DNA of 64,000 bases from Chamaecrista fasciculata (GCA_003254925.1 QANZ01044865.1:36492-100491), one strand, 5' to 3'. Counted from the stretch's first letter, positions 24,766 through 35,236 are shown. Made by a program: numbers and translations. Notes: a model not told the origin generated them from the letters alone.

Positions 24766-26265
24766 ATGGCTCATAACGACTCCCCTCGCGATCCGCTCTT
24801 GGACGAACCCTCTGATTCCCAGGAGCACGCCCTAGGCTCCCAGGAGAATCAGGAGCAAGAGGAACATCGGGAAGAGGGAGCGCCCTCTCGGGTTGCACCA
24901 CCAACGACCGATATGGGAGCAACGGGCCAGACTTTCCAGGCCATAGACATTATGGCAATCTTTCGTAGCATGATGAGGGAGCAGACAGAGTCCCTACGTC
25001 GTGAATTCCAGAGCCTGTCGGTTCACAGCACTCCTCAGGGGTCGAACCCCGGCCGCCGTAACACCACGGCTGCCTCGGCCCAGGAAAACGCACCAGCTGC
25101 TGGTTTCGAAGACGAGCCGGGTACCTTCATCGCCCAGAAGGGACCGTTCGCCGTATCCATCCAGCGCGATATCGTACCTCAGGGCTTCAAGATGCCCGTC
25201 AAGATGGTACCCTACGAGCCAACTGCAGACCCAAATCTGCACTTGAAGGCGTTCCATGCAAACGTCCAGCTGGCATCACTCACTGAAGGGAAGAAGTGCA
25301 AGCTCTTTCCTACCACTCTTGGTCCAGAAGGACTTCACTGGTACGCCCGCCTACCAGATTACTCCATCCATAACTTCGACGAGCTGGAGGCCGCCTTCCT
25401 AAAGCGCTTCGCCACCAGTATCGTTTACAAGAAACCATCCACGGTCATGGCGGACCTCATTCAGGGCTCCAGCGAGAGCCTCCGGGACTTCCTTAAGCGC
25501 TTCTCCGAGCGCTGCCACGAGGTGGAGGACTTAGAAGACAGTGTGGCCATCCACGCTTTCAAGCAGGGCTTACGCCCGGGCAACGTTTCCAACGAGTTGG
25601 CGCTCGCCAACCCCAAGACCCTGGACGCGCTGCTGAAACAGGTTCGGGATTTCATTCTTAAGGAGGACAACCAGGTCGCCTCCAAGAGCCGCTTCAGCAA
25701 GCTGAAGGATATGCAGAACGCCCAGACAAGCACCCGGGCTCAGTCCGCCAATGGGAATGGCAGTGGAAAGTGGAAGAGGCACGACCGCTCTTCCAACTCG
25801 TCACCAGGGGCCCAGCGCACGCCCTTCACGAGCAAATTCCCGACATACCACATCCTGACCGTCTCTAGGTCAGAGATCCTGCGCGCCTGCGGATCCCTTG
25901 AATTCTTTCCGGTGGCCCGACCCCTCCCGGTAAAGACCGGCCGCCCACGCGACACAAGCAAGCACTGCCGTTATCACAACGGCTATGGTCACACTACAGA
26001 CGAGTGCATCTCCCTGAAAGATGCAATCGAACAGCTAATTCGCGACGGCCACCTGGCCAAGTATAGGCAGAAGAAGCGGCCGGAGTCTGATGGGGACGCC
26101 TCCCATCAGAAGAACAGGAAGGTCACTGAGGGCGGAAGTGGCGGCTCGAAGCATTCTGAGGCGCCCGTCCGGAACGTCGTGAACACTATCTCTGGGGGAA
26201 TACACAGGCATAAGACCCCCCACAACCGAAAAAGCATCATGCGCTCCATCATGTGCATGCATTAG
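24766..26265 (+). CDS. Gypsy gag
   Basis: Capsid-type protein, 499 codons before a TAG. The core (about residues 120-300) matches the retrotransposon gag domain, e.g. LYARLPDYSIHNFDELEAAF-like order with KCKLFPTTLGPEGLHWYARL and FKQGLRPGNVSNELALANP. A later zinc-finger-like segment CRYHNGYGHTTDEC lies near residue 405. The start ATG is 137 nt beyond the LTR. The frame continues past the TAG into the protease, so gag and pol were probably one frame and the TAG is either a mutation or a readthrough site. Confidence 0.88.
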   Translation: MAHNDSPRDPLLDEPSDSQEHALGSQENQEQEEHREEGAPSRVAPPTTDMGATGQTFQAIDIMAIFRSMMREQTESLRREFQSLSVHSTPQGSNPGRRNTTAASAQENAPAAGFEDEPGTFIAQKGPFAVSIQRDIVPQGFKMPVKMVPYEPTADPNLHLKAFHANVQLASLTEGKKCKLFPTTLGPEGLHWYARLPDYSIHNFDELEAAFLKRFATSIVYKKPSTVMADLIQGSSESLRDFLKRFSERCHEVEDLEDSVAIHAFKQGLRPGNVSNELALANPKTLDALLKQVRDFILKEDNQVASKSRFSKLKDMQNAQTSTRAQSANGNGSGKWKRHDRSSNSSPGAQRTPFTSKFPTYHILTVSRSEILRACGSLEFFPVARPLPVKTGRPRDTSKHCRYHNGYGHTTDECISLKDAIEQLIRDGHLAKYRQKKRPESDGDASHQKNRKVTEGGSGGSKHSEAPVRNVVNTISGGIHRHKTPHNRKSIMRSIMCMH

Positions 26266-26910
26266 ACGAGCGTCAAACGCTCACACGAAGACATCCACGC
26301 GCCTATCACTTTCACCCACGACGAGCTGAAGCCCGTGGAATATGACGAGCCTATGGTTATCACGGCGCGCATAGGTGAGATCGACGTACGGCGCGTGCTG
26401 GTAGATCAAGGATCCTCCTCGGACATCCTCTACTTCCACGCCTTCGAGCACCTGGGCATCCCACTGAGCGCCCTGAAGCCTTTCAACGAGCCTCTGATCG
26501 GCATCGCCGGGACTAGGACGCCTGCCGAAGGGGTTCTCGAAACCAAGCTCACCCTCGAGGGTGATGGCGACCCGCCCAGGATGGCAGCCACCTACGCCAG
26601 CTTCATCGTTGTGGTCGCGCCATCAGCATACAACGCAATCCTTGGGCGCTCCAGCCTCAACGCTTTCAGAGCAGTGATCTCCACTGCTCACCTACTCATG
26701 AAATTCCCTACTCGCTGGGGAACTGCGAGTATTCGGGGAGATCAACTTGAGGGTCGCCGCTGCTATGCCACAAGCCTGGCTCGCGTGATGATCGATCCCG
26801 GGTACCAGACCCGCCGACTCATGGAAGGGATTCCAGACTCCCCTCCCCCGGAGCCCGCCGGGGAGGACACAGACATGGGCACGTCAGAGATCACAGACCT
26901 CCGCGACGAG
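26266..26910 (+). CDS. Gypsy protease (same frame as gag, after the TAG)
   Basis: Aspartic protease that cuts the polyprotein. In the gag frame, after the TAG, comes DEPMVITARIGEIDVRRVLVD with the active-site-like VDQGSSSDIL (Asp in the D-x-G-S context) and later YNAILGRSSLNAFRAV, the usual conserved tail. I end it at 26910, the predicted splice donor GAG|GTATCC; unspliced, the frame would stop at TGA 26932. Confidence 0.85.
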
Positions 26911-27186
26911 GTATCCCACACCAGTGGCTGACGCTCCTTCACTTAGCAACTACTTCTAGTGGGTGGATTAGCCGCCCGGCCTTAAGATTAGTTGTTTTTC
27001 ATTTTCATGTCTATGTTTGTTTTCCTTTCCTACAAAATGCTTAAGGCCCCCCTTATGCCGTTTTAATTGTACGCTCCGACCTACACATGGCGGACGCCCT
27101 TTTTTTACATCAATGAAATCATTTATTCAATGAACTCATTTTCCATTACATCTCTTTACTTATACGCATCTTGTCTCACGTATTAG
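26911..27186 (+). other. Predicted intron between protease and reverse transcriptase
   Basis: A donor GAG|GTATCC and an acceptor TATTAG|GTCGAGG enclose 276 nt, a multiple of three. Splicing joins two frames that are in register: ...DLRDE then VEGARPKPSDTLVQI. The segment holds several in-frame stops (the first is TGA at 26932) and is strikingly T-rich compared with the GC-rich coding DNA on both sides. Known precedent: Ogre-type Tat elements have a spliced intron at this place. Without splicing or an internal start, the pol frame could not be reached. Confidence 0.65.
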
Positions 27187-30100
27187 GTCGAGGGCGCACG
27201 CCCCAAACCTTCGGACACGCTCGTCCAAATTCACTTCCCCGGGCACCCGGAGCGAACAGTGAGCATCTCTGCGGATCTACCCGCTCAAGAACAAGCCAGG
27301 CTATCTGACTTTCTACTCGCCAACGGCGACATTTTCGCGTGGTCCGCGTCGGACATGCCCGGCGTCGACCCCCAGTTGGTCATGCACTCTCTAGATGTTG
27401 ACGACCGCCCGGGAGTCTTTCAGAAGAAGCGCGTCCTGGGGCTAGAGCGGCAGCTTGCCGCCAAAGAAGAAGTAAACAAATTACTGGCGGCCGGGTTCAT
27501 CCGGGAAACCAAGTACCCTACCTGGCTCTCCAACGTCGTCCTTGTCCCCAAGCCTAACGGCAAATGGCGGATGTGCGTGGATTTCACGGACCTCAATAAG
27601 GCGACCCCCAAGGACCTTCACCCACTCCCCAGCATCGATAAGTTGGTGGACAACACCTGCGGGTACGCCACCTTGAGCTTCCTCGATGCTTTTTCAGGAT
27701 ACAACCAGATCAGGATGAATCCCAAGGACGTCGACAAGACGGCCTTCATCACTGAACAGGGCATTTACTGTTACAACGTCATGCCCTTCGGCTTGAAGAA
27801 CGCGGGCGCCACGTACCAGCGTATGATGGACAGATTCTTCAAGGACAACATCGGGAAAAACATCGAAGTCTACGTTGACGACATGGTCGTCAAAACAAAG
27901 GCTGGTGGCGACCACCTGGTTGACCTACAGGAGATCTTCCAGATCCTCCGCCATTACCGATTGCGACTTAACCCCACCAAGTGCGCTTTCGGGGTCGCCG
28001 GGGGCAAGTTCTTAGGCTTCATGATTTCCCAACGTGGGATAGAGGCCAACCCGGACCAGTGCCAGGCCATTATCGACATGGCGTCCCCAAAGACGTTAAA
28101 GGAGGTACAACGCCTCAACGGGCGCATAGCGGCGCTCCACCGCTTTTTGGCAAGATCGGGCGACCGGTGCTTACCCTTCTTTAAAACCCTTAAAGGAGGG
28201 AAGAACTTCACGTGGACGACCGAATGTGAAGAGGCGTTCCAGCAATTGAAGGCGTACCTGAGCAGGCCGCCTATTCTCACTACTCCTACGCCCGGCAAGC
28301 CCATCTACGTCTACTTGGCTGCAACCGATGTGGCCGTCAGCTCCGTCGTGATCATCGAGGAAAAGGACGAACAACGCCCCATCTACTTTTCCAGCAAAGT
28401 CCTCACGGGCGCTGAGACACGATATCACCTACTCGAGAAGCTAGTGTACGCCCTCCTTGTTTCCACGAGGAAGCTGCGACCATATTATCAACAGTACGTG
28501 ATCATCGTCCGAACCGACCGCCCCATGAGGCAAATCATTCACCAGCCCGACATCGCTGGCCGCCTGGTCAATTGGTCGATCGAGCTCTCCGAATTCGGCC
28601 CGACATTCGAACCACGACGCGCCATCAAAGGCCAGGCTTTGGCTGACTTCGTCGCGGAGATGACGCCCGCCAATCCTACCCCCATCGTGTGGAACCTCTA
28701 CATCGATGGGGCCTCATCCGCCAAGCTCCGTGGCGCTGGAGTAATTGTTGAATCTCCTGATGGTTACAGTATCGAGCAGGCCATCGACATACGCTTCCCG
28801 GCCACGAACAATCAGGCCGAGTACGAGGCGCTCATCGCTGCCCTCGAACTTGCCGTGGGCATGGGCGCCCAGGACGTCCATGTCTATAGCGACTCCCAAC
28901 TGGTGGTTGGTCACATGAAGGGAGACTTCGAGGCCAAGGAGCCCACCATCCTCAAGTACGTGGAAAAAGCCAAGTACATCCTCCGCCATCATATCCGGGC
29001 CGCCCAGTTCTCACACATCCTGCGTTCTAAGAACACCAGAGCGGACGCCTTAGCCAAACTGGCTTCTAAGCCGGGCGCTCGGAGTCGCTCCTCTATCATT
29101 CGCACCACCTTAGAACGCCCATCAATCGAGGGCCCCATGGTCCTAGCAATCTCAACAACGACTGATTGGCGGATGCCCATAATGTCCTACATCCGGGATG
29201 GCAATCTCCCGGCAGACAGAAACGAAGCCCGTAAGGTGGTAAGCCGGGCAGCACACTACTTCCTCTGGGGAAACGACCTTTGCCGACGAGGCCACTCCAT
29301 GCCCTGCCTCAGATGCGTAGGACCAAATGATGCGCACCTCATCCTCGAGGAGCTCCACGAAGGGCTCTGCGGTTCACACCAAGCGGCGCCCACCCTCAAA
29401 CGCAAAGTGCTTATTTCGGGGTACTACTGGCCCACGATCATACGGGACGCCACGGCACTGGTGAAAACCTGCCAAAAGTGCCAAGAGCACGCTAATCGCA
29501 TTCACATTCCAGGTGAGGACATGCGCCTAATGGAAACCCCTTGGCCCTTTGACGTTTGGGGGATCGACATCCTCGGGCCATTCCCGACCGCCACAGGCCA
29601 GCGCCGGTTCCTTATCGTCGCGATCGACCTTTTCACAAAGTGGATCGAGGCGGAACCGGTAAAATCGATCAGCTCTGCCCAGATGAAAACATTCGTCTTG
29701 CAGAACATACTGTCACGTTTTGGCGTCCCGCAGCGAATCATCAGCGACAACGGCCGCCAATTCATCAGTGAATCCTTCCGCGATTTCTGCGCCCAGTACG
29801 ACATCTCCCTCGGCAACACTTCGGTCGAGCATCCCTCGACCAACGGCCAAACCGAGCTCGCCAACCGCATCATCTTGAATGGGTTGAAGCGCAGACTCAA
29901 CAATGCCAAAGGCCGCTGGGCGGACGAGCTCCCAACCGTCCTCTGGTCTTACCGTATCACTCCTCAAGAGTCCACAGGCGAGGCACCTTACACCCTTACC
30001 TACGGGTCGCCCGCCATGATCCCGGCCGAGACCGCCTTTCTCTCCGACAGGGTCTTATACTACAACGAGGAGGCAAACCGAGGCTGCCGAGCAATAGCTC

Positions 30101-30426
30101 TAGACGAAGTTGAGGAGGTGCGCGAAATCGCCAGCATCCGCCAGGCCGCCTACAAAGAGCGCATGGCCAAGTACTTCAACAAAAGGGTCAAACATCGATC
30201 CTTTGACGTTGGCGACCTCGTTCTTCGCGATGTGGCCAACGACCGCCTGAACCGCTCACACGGCAAGCTCCATCCCAACTGGGAAGGTCCATACCGTGTC
30301 ACCAGGGTTATCCCTGGTGGCGCGTACGTACTTTCTACTTTGGACGGCCGCCGCCTACCAAATACATGGAATGTCGCGAGCCTCAGGAAGTACCTCGACC
30401 GCACAGTCAACAACATCACACTCTGA
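27187..30426 (+). CDS. Gypsy pol: reverse transcriptase, RNase H, integrase
   Basis: Copies the element RNA and integrates the DNA. Taking 27259 as residue 1: RT has KWRMCVDFTDLNKATPKD near residue 110 and the catalytic YVDDM at 205. An archaeal-type RNase H follows with Asp in YIDGA (483), Glu in NNQAEYEAL, Asp in YSDSQ (545) and Asp in RADALAKLA. Integrase has an HHCC zinc region (HEGLCGSHQ ... CQKCQEHA) and D770, D830, E866, giving the D,D-35-E spacing. The frame is open without lesion to the TGA at 30424-30426. There is no chromodomain after the integrase core. The 5' limit is the predicted splice acceptor; an internal GTG at 27259 is not needed. Confidence 0.95.
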   Translation, partial: VEGARPKPSDTLVQIHFPGHPERTVSISADLPAQEQARLSDFLLANGDIFAWSASDMPGVDPQLVMHSLDVDDRPGVFQKKRVLGLERQLAAKEEVNKLLAAGFIRETKYPTWLSNVVLVPKPNGKWRMCVDFTDLNKATPKDLHPLPSIDKLVDNTCGYATLSFLDAFSGYNQIRMNPKDVDKTAFITEQGIYCYNVMPFGLKNAGATYQRMMDRFFKDNIGKNIEVYVDDMVVKTKAGGDHLVDLQEIFQILRHYRLRLNPTKCAFGVAGGKFLGFMISQRGIEANPDQCQAIIDMASPKTLKEVQRLNGRIAALHRFLARSGDRCLPFFKTLKGGKNFTWTTECEEAFQQLKAYLSRPPILTTPTPGKPIYVYLAATDVAVSSVVIIEEKDEQRPIYFSSKVLTGAETRYHLLEKLVYALLVSTRKLRPYYQQYVIIVRTDRPMRQIIHQPDIAGRLVNWSIELSEFGPTFEPRRAIKGQALADFVAEMTPANPTPIVWNLYIDGASSAKLRGAGVIVESPDGYSIEQAIDIRFPATNNQAEYEALIAALELAVGMGAQDVHVYSDSQLVVGHMKGDFEAKEPTILKYVEKAKYILRHHIRAAQFSHILRSKNTRADALAKLASKPGARSRSSIIRTTLERPSIEGPMVLAISTTTDWRMPIMSYIRDGNLPADRNEARKVVSRAAHYFLWGNDLCRRGHSMPCLRCVGPNDAHLILEELHEGLCGSHQAAPTLKRKVLISGYYWPTIIRDATALVKTCQKCQEHANRIHIPGEDMRLMETPWPFDVWGIDILGPFPTATGQRRFLIVAIDLFTKWIEAEPVKSISSAQMKTFVLQNILSRFGVPQRIISDNGRQFISESFRDFCAQYDISLGNTSVEHPSTNGQTELANRIILNGLKRRLNNAKGRWADELPTVLWSYRITPQESTGEAPYTLTYGSPAMIPAETAFLSDRVLYYNEEANRGCRAIALDEVEEVREIASIRQAAYKERMAKYFNKRVKHRSFDVGDLVLRDVANDRLNRSHGKLHPNWEGPYRVTRVIPGGAYVLSTLDGRRLPNTWNVASLRKYLDRTVNNITL

Positions 30427-31046
30427 TTCACTTATGTATTCTCACATTTATGTTATCTCTTGTACACTTTTACGTGGCGCAATTACTCATTTCATGTAAC
30501 GATCGCCAATACATTACATCAATATAATTATGGCATTCCTTTTGAATTTATTCGATTCATTTACATTCACGTTTGTTTCGATTACTCTTACTTAGGCACA
30601 GCCTAATCCACAACGAATTACTACACGTAATGTGCGCTCCAATGAAGAGCTCGAAGGCTGGAGGGACGCCTCCATACGCTTTCATTCTGGCGCTCCGCGC
30701 GCCCATGAGCCGAGAAGTTGCTCATACGCCATGCTGGTACATTACCTCGTGGCTGGCTAGCCCACGAGTCCGATCTCCAACTCAGTTGGGCGAACATACA
30801 CACCCACATACATACACTTGTGCAAATTTAAAACACAACAGATAAGACATAACAACAGTTATAATTATCGCAGCAAAAATAATTGGCCTTATGGCCTGCA
30901 TTAATCACGGCCACAATGGCCACCAAATCTGTTCAAAGGGGCACATACGCCCCATACAAATTCACAATAAAAAAAAAGGAGGGCACACACGCCCAGCAAA
31001 AATTCAGAACGGGGAACACCCCCCAAGATTACAAGTACAGGATGAC
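30427..31046. other. Spacer between gypsy pol and the antisense gene
   Basis: Holds the 3' ends of two converging transcription units. The first 150 nt are AT-rich and the middle is mixed. A possible minus-strand polyadenylation context lies in the A-rich stretch near 30965-30980. No separate gene is supported. Confidence 0.5.
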
Positions 31047-33625
31047 CTAGTCATCCAGAATCACCGGCCCGTCACCCGGAGCGTGCTCGCCGCTGCCCTC
31101 CGCGCCACCGCTGTCCGGGGCTATCATTGTTTGTTCGGCGTCTGGCTCATTGCCCGCAGTGCTCTGGACGTCCGCCGACGGCAAATAACCATCATCCCCA
31201 GGTTTGAGAGGGGACCGCCCCTCCTGCACCTCCAGCGCATGGATGGTCCAATCCTCCGGCCAGTCGGGCATTGGCTCCCCAGGCTCGTCGTCATCCGCGC
31301 GCATACGGATCTCTTCCCCGCCTCGGCCATCGGGCAACACCTCAAAGGTGTAGTCGATGTCCGCCTCGTTAAGCCCTGGGTTCAAGAAGTTCAACTGCTT
31401 CCGGCAGTTCTCAAACCCTCGCGACGTGGCTTGGATGTAGAACCAATACCACTGACGACGTTCATCTCGGCGCGCGCGCTCTATTCTCTGGGCTTCCCCC
31501 GCCTGGTAAGCCTCTAGCTCTGCCTTGGCGGCCGCAGCCTCCCCCCGCTGCACCCCCGCCTCCCGGACCGCCTTCGCAACCTCCTGGTCCGCCTTCTTCC
31601 TCCTCTCCCTCTCCCTCTTCTTCTCCTCCTCAAGCTTCTTCACCTGGGCCCGCCCAGCCTGCGCCTCCTCCAACGCTTGGTCCCTGGCAGCTTCCAGTGC
31701 CTTCAGCTGCTCGGCCCCGCCAGCCGCTCTGGCCTCCTCCCTCAGGCGGGCTACCTCCTTGGCCAGGTTGTGCGACATCGTCTGCGCCGCGTGACTAGCC
31801 ACGGACGCCATCACATCGAATGCTGCCGCATAGTCTGCTGGCGGCCGCTTGTAGGCGTCAGCCACCATGGTGTCATGCCACTCGTAGGTGCCATTGGAGT
31901 AGAGGGACTGGACGGAGGCAATACCAGAAAACCGCCCCTTGAATGGTTGCGACGGCAGATAGGGGAACTCAGCCTCCCCGTTCTCATTCACCCTCCGGGC
32001 GTCCGGCATGTCCATCCGCGGGTTGCTCGGCCCATCGCCGTCCGGATGGCTCACCTTGATGAACTGATCCAACTGTTCATCATCCTAGTGGATGAACACC
32101 CCGGGATCTGCTGGGCCGACAACGCGCGCCCTCTTCGCCGGCGGCTCCTCCCTCCCGACCGGACCCTTCCCTCTCCCGTCAGGCCTCCTCCCCCGCTCAG
32201 ACGGGCCCCCCGCCTGCCTCATCCCACCAGGTGCCAACACTGGTGGCCCAGCTCTCCTTCTCGACGGGCTCGCCGACGCCTGCCCCACGCCCCCGGAAGC
32301 CGTGGGAGCGCGAGACGAAGGGCCCGAACCCCTTAGCCTCCCACCTGGCGCAACTGGTGGCGCCCTCATCCCTCCCGGAGCCCTGCCCTGAGCCCTTCCC
32401 GGCTCGCTGCTCCTCTCCGCCCGGCCCGCTGCGGCCGAGCTCCCGGCGCCCTGGTTCTCCGATCTCCTTTGCGCCTCTGTCATTGCTGCAAAACCAATAA
32501 CGAACTCGTTAGGCGCAACCAAGTCACACATGAGAAAGGAAAGCAAATGTTAGTCAATATATTACATGTTTGTTCATAATTTTTGTAAAACGAAGTTAGC
32601 AGCCTATCTGTCCGCCGCTCCGCCTCGCTCAGATGCCCCCTCTTAACAAGGCTCACCCCTGTGATGGCGTCCGACCACGCCTCTGGAAACAACGGGCGGT
32701 CATCCTCCTCCCTCACCCACCAAGGGCGCTCTACATCATTATGCACGAGGGGGATATACCTATCCTTCCAGTTCTTCCAGTTGCTTATACTGGCCGGAAA
32801 CCCAGGTAGAGCTCCCCCCTTCCTCTGGATGTTCACCCGCCCGTTGTCCACGGGCTTCACAGCAAACCAATACAAGAATAGCTTCACAGTGAGCTCCACA
32901 CCCACTGTCCAGGCAGCGTATTGTAAAAATTTCAAACTCCTCCAGGCGTTCGCCGCCAGCTGCGCCGGACAACAGTTGAGGTGGTTCAACACCTCCATCT
33001 CAAATTCTGTAAACGGCATGTCAGAATCACATTCCCGCAACAGAATCTCGTGCACGATGAACCCCCGTCGATGAGTCCACCACATGGAATTGTTGCCGTC
33101 CCACACGCCGACAGCCATACCGCTCGCTTCCCGACCGGAACCTGGCCCAAAATACGCCTCTTGGGCCGCCTCCAAGTCCTCGTCGGTGGCAAATTTGGAA
33201 GGCTCTGCCGGCGGCCCCGTGGTCGCCCTGACTTCCGGGTTCCCAAACCCCTCCGCGGCATCCCACGCCACCTCATCACGAGCCATGATAAGGCGTTCCC
33301 CCTCGGCCGCCGACCCACTCAGAGGGCCCGTTGGTTCTCCCCTCAGCATTGCCGGCTCGTCCTCTTCCCGGTCGGAGAGCTCCAGCACTTGCTCCTCCGA
33401 CACGTTTGATGGGACCAAGGCCACCAAATCCATACTACCTCTGTAAACACTCTGCGCACCCGCCCTGTCGCTTATCCTCCTTGCTAGCAACCCAGTCGCC
33501 CGCCGCACCACTTCGTCTAGCGACCGACGAACCTCCTCCAAATCTACAGAGCTACCGCCCTGTGTAGTCAAACTGCTAACTCTACTCAGTTCCTCACCCT
33601 CTTCTAGCTCCCTAATGACCACCAT
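31047..33625 (-). CDS. Antisense gene of the gypsy element, two coding exons, coiled-coil protein
   Basis: Coding exons read 33625-32566 and 32485-31047, joined by a GT-AG intron of 80 nt (ACAT|GTAATAT ... TTTTGCAG|CAATG) that keeps frame; total 833 codons including one internal TAG at 32085-32087. The start ACCATGG is the first ATG after the predicted leader. The first exon is acidic, then has a conserved-looking region (EFEMEVLNHLNCCPAQLAA, FLYWFAVKPV) that resembles the family Pfam calls putative gypsy type transposon (PF04195), from memory. The second exon is Gly/Pro/Arg-rich, then forms a long Ala/Glu/Lys/Arg-rich coiled coil (about 31420-31800), then an acidic tail. Function is not known; antisense ORFs at this place are recorded for some Tat-lineage elements. 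The TAG may be a recent lesion in this copy. Confidence 0.75.
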
Positions 33626-34265
33626 GGTCTCTAATGATCGCCAGAAATTCAAGATCACAAAGAATTAGGAGGTACCTGGAAACTTGGATGATGGTTGAAT
33701 AGCTTGAGGCGCTCGCCCTGATGCTCAACTCCCAAACTCTTGGTACCCTGCAAACAAGGAAACACGTGTCATCATGACCGTACAACTGCCGCCTGGCTCA
33801 CTCAAGTGAGACGCCCGCCCTACAAACCCAGAAAACCCCAGACATTCCTTCATCAGAGAGTACGAACACGATGAACAACCACCCAGAAAACCCAGGAAAA
33901 CCCAGAAACTCAACCCCCTACACCCAGACCCACACCCATTTTTCGCTGCCTCTCACTCACGAACACACACCTTCCAGCGACTAGCCACCACTCCTTCCAG
34001 GCAACCACCCATTTCCGCCGTCACCCACGACGGCCTCACCACCACCCAGAAACGAAAGGGCATATCGACTCTTACACAAACAAACCCTAACCCAGCGAAC
34101 ACAATACAGAATCGACAGAAAAGACTCACCTGAAAGCTTTTCGCTCGAACGATTCTCCTTCACGGTCACAACTCTCCGTTTTTCGGCGACGATTCGGCAA
34201 CTCCGGCGACTGAACTCTTCGTTTTCCTCTTTTCTCTCTCCTCAAATCGCTGTGGTAGGCAAAAA
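33626..34265 (-). promoter_or_regulatory. Leader and leader intron of the antisense gene
   Basis: Reading the minus strand: a leader exon from about 34265 to 34130 with no ATG, a consensus donor CAG|GTGAGT at 34130/34129, an acceptor TTTGCAG|GGTACC at 33748/33747, and a second leader segment without ATG up to 33625. The intron would be 382 nt. Confidence 0.55.
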
Positions 34266-34290
34266 GTGCAAAAGACGCTACCTTTGGCCC

Positions 34291-34297
34291 TTTTATA
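34291..34297 (-). promoter_or_regulatory. TATA box of the antisense gene
   Basis: On the minus strand GGGTATAAAAGGG is a canonical TATA box, placed to start transcription near 34262. It lies outside the LTR, so the antisense unit seems to have its own promoter. Confidence 0.6.
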
Positions 34298-34626
34298 CCC
34301 TTGCGAGCGCGGCATACGAGGCGTTTCTGAATTTTCAAAATTCAGCCTCCCGGGTTGCGACACATGTCTTTGACAAGACAACCCTACCTACCTCCGGTCG
34401 CCCGACGTGACCCACTGGCTCTCCATTTTCCCATGGCAGGCCGCCATTCTTACTTTCTCCTCTGCGCAGAGGACAAGTACTACTGCACATATTGGGCGTT
34501 CGCCAATCAACGCACCTACATGGCCCGAAGATGGGTTCCATCGCACGCTCTCCAGACCTGTCATCCCGCGCGCCTTAAGGAACGATACGACGAACGCGCT
34601 CGTAGACTTCTTTAAGGAGGGACTTG
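34298..34626. other. Gypsy 3' untranslated region and polypurine tract
   Basis: Upstream flank of the antisense TATA box on one side. The tract AAGGAGGGA (34614-34622) stands just before the 3' LTR and probably primes plus-strand DNA synthesis. No ORF supported. Confidence 0.6.
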
Positions 34627-35231
34627 TGATACATCACTATTTGGGCGTACGCCTAAACGGCCCTCGCACCGGGCCTCTTCTCCCCTCCGCACCTTACGAG
34701 GCGCCCTCGAGCCAATCGGGCGCCCTAAGCACAATTAGGGGCGGCCGTGATCCATCCCGGGTCTTGGCGCACGTCCCCCAAATGACACGTGGTCATCCAC
34801 GACTACCTCGCTCCGCAATCCACGCTACGGGAGATCGTGGGCTACCGACTTACTCACACCCACGATCTCCAGTTTCTTGGCGCCCGCCTAGCGACGCGAC
34901 ACGCAATCAGCCACGATTGCCTTGCTCCGCAAATCTCGGTCTCCACCATCTTCGCTGGTGGAGATCGTGTCCGGTTACGTGGTCCGCCCCGCGCGCTGAC
35001 CACCTCTCTCCTCCCTGCTCTATAAATAGAGCCCATCTCACCAGTTCAAGGTTAGCGACTTCTCACACTCTGAAATTCCCTTACTCTCTTATCACTCTCT
35101 TACTAACTTGAGCGTCGGAGTACACTTCGCAGGGCCCCCCTGTGAAGCTCTTGCAGGTTCTTGCTCAACACTTGGCTCTTGCAGCCCATTCTGGTGAACT
35201 AGGTAAGTGCTAGCCATTTTCCAGTTTATCA
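34627..35231 (+). repeat. 3' LTR of the gypsy element
   Basis: 605 bp, the same length as the 5' LTR, with about six differences. TATAAATA at 35021-35028. It is followed by the GATTG duplication and the resumed copia frame. Confidence 0.95.
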
Positions 35232-35236
35232 GATTG

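Larger units (their letters stand above)
24024..35231 (+). mobile_element. Ty3/gypsy LTR retrotransposon, Tat-like, with antisense gene
   Basis: An 11,208-bp element with 605-bp LTRs, termini TGATA...TATCA and 5-bp duplications GATTG (24019-24023 and 35232-35236). The LTRs differ at about six sites (about 1%), so the insertion is recent relative to its copia host. Coding regions are much richer in GC than surrounding DNA. On the + strand lie gag, protease, a predicted intron, then RT, archaeal-type RNase H and integrase; an opposite-strand gene fills the space before the 3' LTR. The RNase H type, absence of a chromodomain, intron position and antisense ORF are traits known from Tat-lineage elements (Ogre/Retand relatives). 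In-frame stops (26263-26265 sense, 32085-32087 antisense) suggest this copy is defective or uses readthrough. Confidence 0.95.

Noticed and set aside
27420..30150. Several minus-strand open frames of 60-135 codons opposite gypsy pol
   Set aside because: They are the shadow of a GC-rich coding strand; no motifs, and pol on the other strand is certain.
33631..33675. Extra intron just before the antisense-gene ATG (CCAG|GTACC to CATTAG|AG)
   Set aside because: It would be only 45 nt, too short for a plant intron; the leader can run straight through to the ATG.
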